30,099 bases of DNA from CAYREX01 sp964423505 (GTDB lineage: Bacteria > Fermentibacterota > Fermentibacteria > Fermentibacterales > JCC-6), in NCBI GenBank assembly GCA_964423505.1, contig CAYREX010000023.1, positions 1-30,099 of the forward strand. Reading direction: 5' to 3'. A program made the position numbers and the translations under genes. The notes below the pieces were generated by a model that saw only the letters and a program-made list of their open reading frames with translations, had not been told where the DNA came from and did no database searches. Positions 25,025 through 30,099 of the stretch are shown here, piece after piece. Numbering within the stretch: the first letter of the stretch is position 1; every line of letters begins with the position of its first letter.

Positions 25025-25725
25025 AGCGCTCATCGAAGATCGAGGTGCTCAAGGTCCGGGACGACGGGACCAGGTCCGAGGTCCTCGACGTCATGGAGGA
25101 GGTTTACCTCAGAGAGAAGAGCTGGGTCGCGAACCCGCAGACGGAGATAGAGGAGGACCTCGCGGACAACGACCGGGTCTCGTGGTTCCTCGCGAGGTAC
25201 GAGGACATACCGGTCGGAGCCCTCAGGCTCTTCTACGACCCGCCACTGGAGATGCCGGAGGAGTTCGAGGTCACCCTGAACGAGGACATCGACGTCGAGG
25301 CGCTGGCCGAGGAGGGGCGTTTCGTGGACATAGGCCGGTTCATGATACTGCCCAGGTACCGGAGCAAGCTGATAGTTGCGATAAGGCTGATGAAGAGCGC
25401 CATCCGGGAGGTCGTGGAGAGGGACTACACCCATTTCATCACCGACGTGTTCGAGGATGAGCCCACCTCCCCGCTGAACTTCCACAGGCGGGTACTCGGC
25501 TTCGAGGTCATCGGCAAGCATATGCACGGCGAGCTGAACTGCAAGTGCACCAGGATAATCCTGACCCTCGACATCCTCAAGGCGTACCAGCGCATCCGCA
25601 ACAGGAAGAACGTCTTCTACGAGGTGCTCACCGATGGCATCAGGGGCATCCTCGACAGGAAGCTGGAGCTGAGGACGAAGAGGGGCGGCCTCGGCTACAA
25701 GTCGGCCGCCAAGAGAGTCGAGTAG
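25021..25725 (+). CDS. GNAT-fold acyltransferase, similar in layout to FeeM/OlsB-type N-acyltransferases
   Basis: The 234-residue cytoplasmic protein has a GNAT-like core. LREKSWVANPQTEIEEDL comes at the start, WFLARYEDIPVGALRLFYDP is strands 2-4 with the conserved 'V-G-A-L-R', VDIGRFMILPRYRSKLIV is the strand/loop leading to the CoA- or ACP-binding helix, and SPLNFHRRVLGFEVIG comes near the end. The long insertion between strand 4 and VDIGRF, and the ETDVF-like FITDVFEDEP stretch, resemble N-acyl amino acid synthases (FeeM) and autoinducer/ornithine-acyltransferase relatives more than small acetyltransferases. ATG 25021 overlaps the PlsC-like stop (ATGA), so the two acyltransferases are translationally coupled. 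An acyl-amino-acid or aminolipid product is a reasonable hypothesis, not shown. Confidence 0.7.
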   Translation: MKRSSKIEVLKVRDDGTRSEVLDVMEEVYLREKSWVANPQTEIEEDLADNDRVSWFLARYEDIPVGALRLFYDPPLEMPEEFEVTLNEDIDVEALAEEGRFVDIGRFMILPRYRSKLIVAIRLMKSAIREVVERDYTHFITDVFEDEPTSPLNFHRRVLGFEVIGKHMHGELNCKCTRIILTLDILKAYQRIRNRKNVFYEVLTDGIRGILDRKLELRTKRGGLGYKSAAKRVE

Positions 25726-25779
25726 CCGGAGAATCCGGGCCCTTCGCAGGGACTGGAGCCGAGCTCACGGAGGAGACGA

Positions 25780-26445
25780 TTGGGAGCCCTATCGGATTTC
25801 GTGTTCGCCGATTCGAGGTCACTGCTATACAACCTCAAGCGCTTCCCCTCCTCCCTGCTCTACTACGGGGTCTACAGGCGGCTCTACCCGAGAAGGCCCA
25901 ACTGGACACCCGGAGCCGTCCGCAGGATGGACCGCTTCCTGGACGGCACCGGGAGGGTCTTCGAATGGGGCTCCGGGAGGAGCACGGTCTGGCTCGCCGG
26001 GAGGGCGGGTGAGCTGGTCTCGGTGGAGCATTCGGAAAAGTGGTACCGGATAGGGTCCGACAGGCTTGGGGAGAAGGGCATCGATAACGTGGAGATGCTG
26101 CTTGTCCCGCCCGGGGGAGACGACGGCTTCGACTGGGAGGCCGACTGGCCCCACTACGGCCTTCTCGGAAGGGTGCCGGACAGGCCCGAGTACCTGGACT
26201 ATGTAAGGGCCGTGGACCGCTTCCCACCAGAGAGCTTCGACTGCGTCATCGTCGACGGCAGGGCACGGGTGGCATGCATGCTCCAGGGAGCACCGAGGCT
26301 GAGGCCCGGCGGGCTTCTGGTGCTCGACGACGCACAGCGTCCGCGCTACGCCCCCTGCTTCGACATCTTCTCGGACTGGGAGACGGAGAGCTACCGCTTC
26401 GGACTACGGAGGACGAGCTTCTTCAGGAAGCCGCAGGAGGGTTGA
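25780..26445 (+). CDS. Class I SAM-dependent methyltransferase-like protein; TTG start
   Basis: The 221-residue protein has a Rossmann methyltransferase outline. RVFEWGSGRSTVWLAGRAGELVSVEHSEKWY is motif I plus the acidic residue of motif II (residues ~58-88), SFDCVIVDGRARVAC is motif IV-like, and LRPGGLLVLDDAQRPRY is motif V/VI-like. The motif I is WGSGRS rather than the standard GxGxG, as in several uncharacterised methyltransferases found near lipid or polysaccharide genes. The start is TTG 25780 behind ACGGAGGAG; no nearby ATG gives a better N-terminus. It lies 54 bases after the GNAT gene on the same strand and is likely the last gene of that operon. Substrate unknown. Confidence 0.7.
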   Translation: MGALSDFVFADSRSLLYNLKRFPSSLLYYGVYRRLYPRRPNWTPGAVRRMDRFLDGTGRVFEWGSGRSTVWLAGRAGELVSVEHSEKWYRIGSDRLGEKGIDNVEMLLVPPGGDDGFDWEADWPHYGLLGRVPDRPEYLDYVRAVDRFPPESFDCVIVDGRARVACMLQGAPRLRPGGLLVLDDAQRPRYAPCFDIFSDWETESYRFGLRRTSFFRKPQEG

Positions 26446-26450
26446 CCGGA

Positions 26451-26474
26451 CGCTCCGGCGGATACCACCGAGCG
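26451..26474 (+). terminator. Probable terminator after the methyltransferase-like gene
   Basis: CGCTCCGG pairs with CCGAGCG (one bulged C) over a short loop, followed directly by CTTTTCATTTAAT. It lies six bases after the stop in the 95-base convergent gap (26446-26540), which holds no ORF. Confidence 0.5.
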
Positions 26475-26540
26475 CTTTTCATTTAATACCCTGAATACAA
26501 CCCTATCAGTCGTACCAAATCAAACAACGCACGCCCGGCG

Positions 26541-27626
26541 TCAGTCGCTTCGAGAGAAGGTCCAGGCGGAGTAGGCCACGGCGCTTCCTCCGAACACGCC
26601 GGCGAGTATCCACGGCAGACTGCTGTCCGAGCCGCTCGCCACCGCAGCGCATATGGCCGCTATCAGCAGGAACACGATGTCGAATATGGTCATCTTGGCC
26701 CACTTGCTGACCGGTGCCTCGCCGGAGAGCACCCGTTTCCGGCTGGCGTCCACCAGCACGTGGTACTCCTTGCCGCCGTAGTTGTAGACCAGCTCCCATA
26801 TCGGCAGGTAGACCAGGTCGACCCCGTCGACCTCCACGGTCGTGTCGCAGTCCGTTATCCTGGTTGCCTTCTTCTCAGCCTTGTCGGCGTGGAGCTCGAT
26901 TATCCGGTCCCTGGCCGACCGCTCCGCACGGTCCTGGGTTATCTGGCCGTTCACGATGGCCCCTGCCAGGCCGTGCTTCTTCAGCTCGTCTATGTCGAAG
27001 GCGCTCCTGCCCTCGAGCATGTTCACGTTGCCGGCCTTCCTGGACCCGCCTATGCGGAGGATGAAACTGCCCCAGTCCGGGAAGACGCACTTCCTGCCCG
27101 GCTCGACGTTGCGCACGCCCCAGAACTCCGTCTCGTCCTCGCGGGCGTAGACCGGGTAGGTATAGCTCTCGCTGAACCTGCCGGAGACCGGCTCCCAGTA
27201 GGTCTCGGTCTTCTTCTTGTCGCCGGAGCCGACCTGCCTCGTGCGCTTCTGCTGGCCGCGCCAGCGGGTGTTGCCCTCGGCCCTGACTATCCAGTAGGGC
27301 AGCACCCGTGACTCCACCGAGCTCCAGGAGACCTTCCCCGGCAGCTTCCTGGAGCGGTAGAAGCCCTTCCCCAGCCACTCGGAGGCTATCGCTATCGCCT
27401 CGTCCCTTCCGACCTCCGGCTTCAGGAGGTAGTGGGACTCGATGGTGACGATGTTGTCGAAGCCTGCGAGCATCGTGGTCGTGCCGCAGTACTCGCATGT
27501 TATGACCGCCTCGCCCTCGAGGTAATCCAGGGGGGCGCCGCAGTTCGAGCAGGAGATCTCGTGCTCCGCCGCTCCGGCGGCGGTCGTCTCTCCCCCGTTC
27601 TCCATTCCTTCCGCATCCTCGGGCAT
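26541..27626 (-). CDS. Zinc-ribbon protein with two C-terminal membrane helices
   Basis: Not recognised beyond its domains. The 361-residue product has an N-terminal zinc ribbon, ISCSNCGAPLDYLEGEAVITCEYCGTTTML (split at residues ~24-53), with two CxxC pairs. It is followed by a large soluble domain (residues ~55-310; LPYWIVRAEGNTRWRGQQ, EFWGVRNVEPGRKCVFPDW, VDLVYLPIWELVYNYGGKEY) and two hydrophobic helices near the C-terminus (IFDIVFLLIAAICAAVASG and LPWILAGVFGGSAVAYSAW). Proteins of this shape are common in bacteria and archaea with unknown roles. ATG 27626 has GGAGGGGGG upstream and is 24 bases after the cyclophilin stop, so the two are probably one transcript. No metal ligand other than the ribbon is certain. 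Confidence 0.75.
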   Translation of the reverse strand: MPEDAEGMENGGETTAAGAAEHEISCSNCGAPLDYLEGEAVITCEYCGTTTMLAGFDNIVTIESHYLLKPEVGRDEAIAIASEWLGKGFYRSRKLPGKVSWSSVESRVLPYWIVRAEGNTRWRGQQKRTRQVGSGDKKKTETYWEPVSGRFSESYTYPVYAREDETEFWGVRNVEPGRKCVFPDWGSFILRIGGSRKAGNVNMLEGRSAFDIDELKKHGLAGAIVNGQITQDRAERSARDRIIELHADKAEKKATRITDCDTTVEVDGVDLVYLPIWELVYNYGGKEYHVLVDASRKRVLSGEAPVSKWAKMTIFDIVFLLIAAICAAVASGSDSSLPWILAGVFGGSAVAYSAWTFSRSD

Positions 27627-27650
27627 GTCCGCCCCCCTCCGGGCTGGTCC

Positions 27651-28136
27651 TCAGCTCTCTTCCCTGATCCTCACGCGCTCTATCCTGTCGCCCTGCCCGA
27701 GGGCATCCACGACGTCCTGTCCAGACCTGACCCTGCCGAAGACGGTGTGCTTGCCGTCCAGGTGGGGCTGCGGCCTCCTGGTGATGAAGAACTGGCTCCC
27801 GTTGGTGTCCGGGCCGGAGTTGGCCATGGATAGTGCTCCGGTCACGTGCCTGAGCGGGTTATCCTCGGTCTCGTCGGCGAAGGTGTACCCCGGGCCGCCC
27901 CTTCCGGTGCCGGTGGGGTCGCCGCCCTGCACCACGAAGTCGGGTATTACGCGGTGAAATGTGGTGCCGTCGTAGTATCCCTCCCGGGCGAGGAACACGA
28001 AGTTGTTGACGGTGGCCGGAGCATGTTGCGGGTAGAGCGAGAGCTCTATCTCCCCCTTCTCCGTCTCCATGACGGCCCTGTACTCACCGTTCTCGTCTAT
28101 CACCATCTCGGGCGGGGCCTGGTATCTCACGGTCAT
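27651..28136 (-). CDS. Cyclophilin-type peptidyl-prolyl cis-trans isomerase
   Basis: Catalyses proline isomerisation during folding. The 161-residue protein has about 22 residues before the core, then METEKGEIELSLYPQHAPATVNNF, and the active-site segments FHRVIPDFVVQGGDPTGTG (with the catalytic Arg), ALSMANSGPDTNGSQFFIT and LDGKHTVFGRV. The position of the cyclosporin-contacting Trp is His here (QPHLDGKH), as in many bacterial forms. There is no signal peptide, so it should be cytoplasmic. The ATG at 28136 is preceded by GGAGGCGCG, and a TATATT box lies 37 bases upstream. The first 73 bp around the start are duplicated at 28326-28398. Confidence 0.95.
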   Translation of the reverse strand: MTVRYQAPPEMVIDENGEYRAVMETEKGEIELSLYPQHAPATVNNFVFLAREGYYDGTTFHRVIPDFVVQGGDPTGTGRGGPGYTFADETEDNPLRHVTGALSMANSGPDTNGSQFFITRRPQPHLDGKHTVFGRVRSGQDVVDALGQGDRIERVRIREES

Positions 28137-28145
28137 CGCGCCTCC
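28073..28145. repeat. Direct repeat, copy A (5' end of the cyclophilin gene)
   Basis: 73 bp including the ribosome site, start codon and first 21 codons of the cyclophilin. It matches 28326-28398 with one mismatch, offset 253 bases. Copy A is the working gene's own 5' end. Confidence 0.9.
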
Positions 28146-28148
28146 GAT

Positions 28149-28340
28149 TCAGCTCAGCCTGAAGACAGGAGGCAATATAGTGAGACTTGAGGTTCCCGGG
28201 AGATCACGGAAGCCGCTGTGCTTCCAGCTCCGCATCTTCTCCGCGAGGTCTGTAGAGAGCTTCCCTTCACGAATCAGCAACTTCAACACCAAAGACCGGA
28301 ACAGCTTCTCGATGCCCTTCAATAGCGGCCCTGTACTCAC
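28149..28340 (-). pseudogene. Fragment of an IS91-family-like transposase
   Basis: A 63-codon open frame, starting GTG, encodes EKLFRSLVLKLLIREGKL, then STDLAEKMRSWKHSGF (roughly 28230-28325). This matches in pattern the C-terminal core of IS91/IS801 Y2 transposases (FRHKVLKxL...GxxSxxxxxxxxSWRHSGF). After HSGF the reading leaves the family. The first codons come from the duplicated cyclophilin sequence, so it is a chance fusion and not a gene. HUH/Y2 catalytic residues are absent. This is a decayed or captured remnant lying exactly between the two cyclophilin repeats. The family call comes from memory of the motif. Confidence 0.6.
28174..28179 (-). promoter_or_regulatory. Putative -10 box (TATATT) for the cyclophilin gene
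   Basis: On the minus strand ACTATATT lies 37 bases before the ATG. The same ACTATATT appears before the dead copy B at 28430-28435, 40 bases from its ATG, even though the sequence between box and start differs. This supports a promoter role but does not prove it. Confidence 0.4.
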
Positions 28341-28398
28341 CGTTCTCGTCTATCACCATCTCGGGCGGGGCCTGTTATCTCACGGTCATCGCGCCTCC
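28326..28398. repeat. Direct repeat, copy B (dead duplicate of the cyclophilin 5' end)
   Basis: It matches copy A over 73 bp except one base (G to T at 28375 on the plus strand), which turns codon 5 (Tyr) into TAA. The frame then runs into the transposase remnant. Copy B is therefore a truncated pseudogene start, with its own TATATT box upstream (28430-28435). Confidence 0.88.
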
Positions 28399-28462
28399 AA
28401 TGCGCATGTTCGCCTGCTACGCAGGCTCTAATATAGTCCCGCCCGATTCCGGGGCCATGCGA

Positions 28463-28491
28463 ACGGGTGGAGAGACATGCCCTCCACCCGT
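28463..28491 (-). terminator. Stem-loop after the lipoprotein gene
   Basis: ACGGGTGGAG (28463-28472) pairs perfectly with CTCCACCCGT (28482-28491) over a nine-base loop, 19 bases past the lipoprotein stop on the minus strand. Only TTCG follows, so termination may be inefficient or need Rho. Confidence 0.5.
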
Positions 28492-28510
28492 CTCTGAAAG
28501 AGGCGCAGGT

Positions 28511-29176
28511 TCAGTAGGAAGAGTCTTTGAGCTCGTACTCCACGTGGTAGTACTCGTCGGCTCCGAGCACCCAGTGGATCTCTTCCTTAACTACACCTGT
28601 CCCCGGCGCGTAGTAGAAACGCTCGTAGTCGTTCGGGTACTCCGTCGTGGTGTACTCGACCTCGGCGCAGCCGGAGTAGCTGTTGTAGGGAACACTCACG
28701 TCTTCTGACGTACCGAGTACCTCGAACCTGCCGTAGGGGTCGTCGGGCCCCGGGTACCAGATGTCGCCGGTCTCCATGGGAAGCTCGACGTAAGTGTACT
28801 CCTGGGTGTCAGATGTAGAGGTATATCCGTAGACACCATCGTCTTCTACCCTGTAGTAGTAATCCCAGCTGTCGCTGTAGGTGTCGCCGGAGCTCCACTC
28901 CTGGGTCTCCTGGAAGTGGACCTCGTAGAGGTCGAAGTTGTACTCCTCGTGGCTCTCTACATCCATGACCGTTCGGGTGAGCTCACCTTCCATCGTCAAG
29001 GTCTGCCTGCCGCTGGTCTGCCATGTCCCTGACAGCTCGTACTCCCAGCTGTCACCCTCCTTCATGGGAAAGTAGTCTCCCGTCGGTCCGGAGGGTCCTG
29101 ATGGATTGTCATCATCGTCGCCGCATCCAGGCACGAGCAGCATGAGAAGAGCCGGTATCAACAGAAGCCTCTTCAT
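28511..29176 (-). CDS. Lipoprotein of unknown function
   Basis: The 221-residue product starts MKRLLLIPALLMLLVPGCG with a good lipobox (LVPGC, Cys 18). It continues with an Asp/Pro/Gly/Ser-rich linker (DDDDNPSGPSGPTG) and a soluble domain rich in Tyr, Glu and Thr, including DYFPMKEGDSWEYEL, a motif common at the start of lipoproteins in FCB-type genomes. The rest looks like a beta-strand-rich barrel or sandwich. Start ATG 29176 is chosen over 13 codons upstream because it gives the signal peptide and has GGAAGGGGGG just ahead. It lies 25 bases after the beta-barrel gene and is probably cotranscribed. Its base composition is lower in GC than the rest of the window. Confidence 0.82.
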   Translation of the reverse strand: MKRLLLIPALLMLLVPGCGDDDDNPSGPSGPTGDYFPMKEGDSWEYELSGTWQTSGRQTLTMEGELTRTVMDVESHEEYNFDLYEVHFQETQEWSSGDTYSDSWDYYYRVEDDGVYGYTSTSDTQEYTYVELPMETGDIWYPGPDDPYGRFEVLGTSEDVSVPYNSYSGCAEVEYTTTEYPNDYERFYYAPGTGVVKEEIHWVLGADEYYHVEYELKDSSY

Positions 29177-29201
29177 CGTTGCCCCCCTTCCATTAATTGG
29201 T

Positions 29202-29840
29202 CTAGAAGCTCGCACCCAGAACGGCTCTTACGTTGAGGTGGTTCAGCCCTATCTTCTCCTCCGGCCAGTCGTTGTCGTCCACGGCTTCGAGCTTCGAGAG
29301 GTGGTAGACACCTTCCATCCCTATGGAGATAACGGGTGAAACGTTATAGAAGAGGCCACCACCGAAGTTGAAGCCCAATGCCGAGTTCAGATCGTAATCG
29401 TTCTCGTAGCCTACATCATCGGCCTCTTCGTCCATCTTTCCGGAGTAGAGGCCGAAACCAGCCCTTACGAAGGGAGTAACCGTACCTGCAGCGAACAGGA
29501 ACCTCCCGAATGCGCCCAGCTCGGTCATCCTGGTCTCGTATTCGGAGTCGAAGGTATAGCCTTGTATAAGAGTCTCTCCGTCGTTCTTGAATGCCCCGAG
29601 ACAGAGTTCCACCTCGGCTCCGAGCTGAAGCTGAGGGATGACCAAGTACGTAAGCTGCAAGCCAGCCGGTATGTAAGATGGCTGCTCCCAGTCGGTGATG
29701 TACATCTCGTCATCCAGGTCGTCATCGTTGAACATGCCTTTCCCGAAGCCGATGAAGCCTGCTATTCCGAAGTCCGAGGCGTGGCACACGGTGCCCATCG
29801 TCAGGAGCACTAGCATGAGCGCGGAACCGATCTTCGGCAT
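29202..29840 (-). CDS. Outer-membrane beta-barrel protein
   Basis: The 212-residue protein has a signal peptide (MPKIGSALMLVLLTMGTVCHA, cleavage before S22 likely) followed by about eight alternating strands with aromatic girdles. Examples are FGIAGFIGFGKGMF, PAGLQLTYLVIPQLQLGAEVEL, LGAFGRFLFAAGTVTPFVRAG and SPVISIGMEGVYHLSKLEA; it ends in ...RAVLGASF, with the terminal Phe typical of outer-membrane proteins. This fits an OmpA/OmpW-sized eight-stranded barrel (OMP_b-brl). ATG 29840 is preferred to the upstream in-frame ATG at 29879, because it has GGGAGGTCAAAG before it and begins the signal peptide. A sigma-70-like promoter lies at 29881-29910. Confidence 0.85.
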   Translation of the reverse strand: MPKIGSALMLVLLTMGTVCHASDFGIAGFIGFGKGMFNDDDLDDEMYITDWEQPSYIPAGLQLTYLVIPQLQLGAEVELCLGAFKNDGETLIQGYTFDSEYETRMTELGAFGRFLFAAGTVTPFVRAGFGLYSGKMDEEADDVGYENDYDLNSALGFNFGGGLFYNVSPVISIGMEGVYHLSKLEAVDDNDWPEEKIGLNHLNVRAVLGASF

Positions 29841-29880
29841 CTTTGACCTCCCTGTGTGAGGACTGACCACGGCTTTCAAG

Positions 29881-29910
29881 ATTATTCTCCCGGCCCATTG
29901 CAGGTGTCAA
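29881..29910 (-). promoter_or_regulatory. Sigma-70-like promoter for the beta-barrel/lipoprotein operon
   Basis: TTGACA (29910-29905) and AATAAT (29886-29881) are separated by 18 bases, about 40 bases before ATG 29840. Six of six and five of six consensus bases match. Confidence 0.65.
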
Positions 29911-29921
29911 GTGAGTATATC

Positions 29922-29937
29922 ATACTAAGATACTAAG
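29922..29937. repeat. Tandem ATACTAAG pair upstream of the promoter
   Basis: Two perfect copies of the 8-mer ATACTAAG, back to back, lie 12-27 bases upstream of the -35 box, in AT-rich DNA. They may be an UP-element or a regulator site, or chance. Confidence 0.3.
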
Positions 29938-29988
29938 CATTATGGGCGAGAAGGCATTGACCCCCGGGGGGTGCCGGCAAAGAAGGAA

Positions 29989-30014
29989 GGGCCCGGAGCG
30001 CGCGCTCCGGGCCC
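29989..30014 (-). terminator. Rho-independent terminator after the rightmost partial gene
   Basis: A perfect 26-base palindrome (13 bp per arm, GGGCCCGGAGCGC and its complement) is followed on the minus strand by TTCCTTCTTT. It lies 30 bases after the stop of the gene at 30045. Confidence 0.75.
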
Positions 30015-30044
30015 GGATGCTCTCGGCAGCTACTCAGGCAGCTG

Positions 30045-30099
30045 CTAGAACTTCATCCTCCAGTTGAGGTACATGTCGGTCCAGCCGTCGGTCTCCTCG
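30045..30099 (-). CDS. C-terminal end of an outer-membrane or porin-like protein, cut by the window edge
   Basis: Only 17 codons and the TAG stop are visible. The C-terminus reads DGWTDMYLNWRMKF, with alternating aromatic and polar residues ending in Phe, as in outer-membrane barrels. Nothing more can be said about its identity. Confidence 0.55.
   Translation of the reverse strand, partial: EETDGWTDMYLNWRMKF

Noticed and set aside
28149..28340. 63-codon frame as a functional gene
   Set aside because: It begins inside the duplicated cyclophilin sequence and contains only a fragment of a transposase, ending in non-family sequence.
1..30099. tRNA, rRNA, CRISPR arrays, integrases or plasmid origins
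   Set aside because: Read on both strands by eye; no cloverleaf-like gene, no regularly spaced repeats, and no intact recombinase or replication gene. A tRNA-finding program could overturn the tRNA part.

Overview
This GC-rich bacterial window is densely packed with genes, has no tRNA or rRNA that I can recognise, and looks like a chromosomal housekeeping/envelope region. A Por-type (T9SS type A) C-terminal sorting domain on a secreted C25-like protease, RND pumps, a lipoprotein and outer-membrane beta-barrel proteins point to a diderm of the Fibrobacteres-Chlorobi-Bacteroidetes (FCB) superphylum or an allied candidate phylum. Proline-tRNA ligase is of the archaeal/eukaryotic-like type. Arginine is often encoded by AGG despite the high GC, and several genes start with TTG. 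I cannot name the phylum from sequence reading alone.

Layout. (1) 1-4019, minus strand: a chain of overlapping or nearly touching genes, PAP2 phosphatase, panB, purD, purE and a tsaC/Sua5-family gene cut by the left edge. (2) 4020-4251: a divergent intergenic region with an inverted repeat. (3) 4252-9782, plus strand: proS, a large GT-C-like membrane protein, and a secreted C25-like protease with a T9SS tail. (4) 9880-15680, plus strand: a small Cys-rich protein, trkH (apparently starting at CTG and overlapping the gene before it), trkA, and a 1037-residue class III adenylate cyclase fused to a STAND-type ATPase and TPR repeats. This links potassium uptake and cAMP signalling in one operon. 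(5) 15691-22814, minus strand: an efflux operon with two different RND transporters followed by one membrane fusion protein and no outer-membrane channel gene. (6) 22987-26445, plus strand: a TraB-family membrane protein with degenerate N-terminal motifs, a PlsC-like acyltransferase, a GNAT/FeeM-like acyltransferase (all overlapping) and a methyltransferase-like protein. This is a possible lipid or acyl-amino-acid pathway. (7) 26541-28136, minus strand: a zinc-ribbon membrane protein and a cyclophilin. (8) 28137-28500: a scar in which the first 73 bp around the cyclophilin start are duplicated on both sides of a short IS91-like transposase fragment. (9) 28511-30099, minus strand: a lipoprotein, a beta-barrel protein behind a recognisable sigma-70-like promoter, a strong terminator, and the C-terminus of another outer-membrane protein. 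This last part is visibly less GC-rich than the rest.

The most interesting candidates are the acyltransferase/GNAT/TraB/methyltransferase cluster, the Trk-cyclase operon with its CTG-initiated trkH, and the IS91/cyclophilin duplication. None is proven to be a new system; all function calls rest on motifs read by eye.
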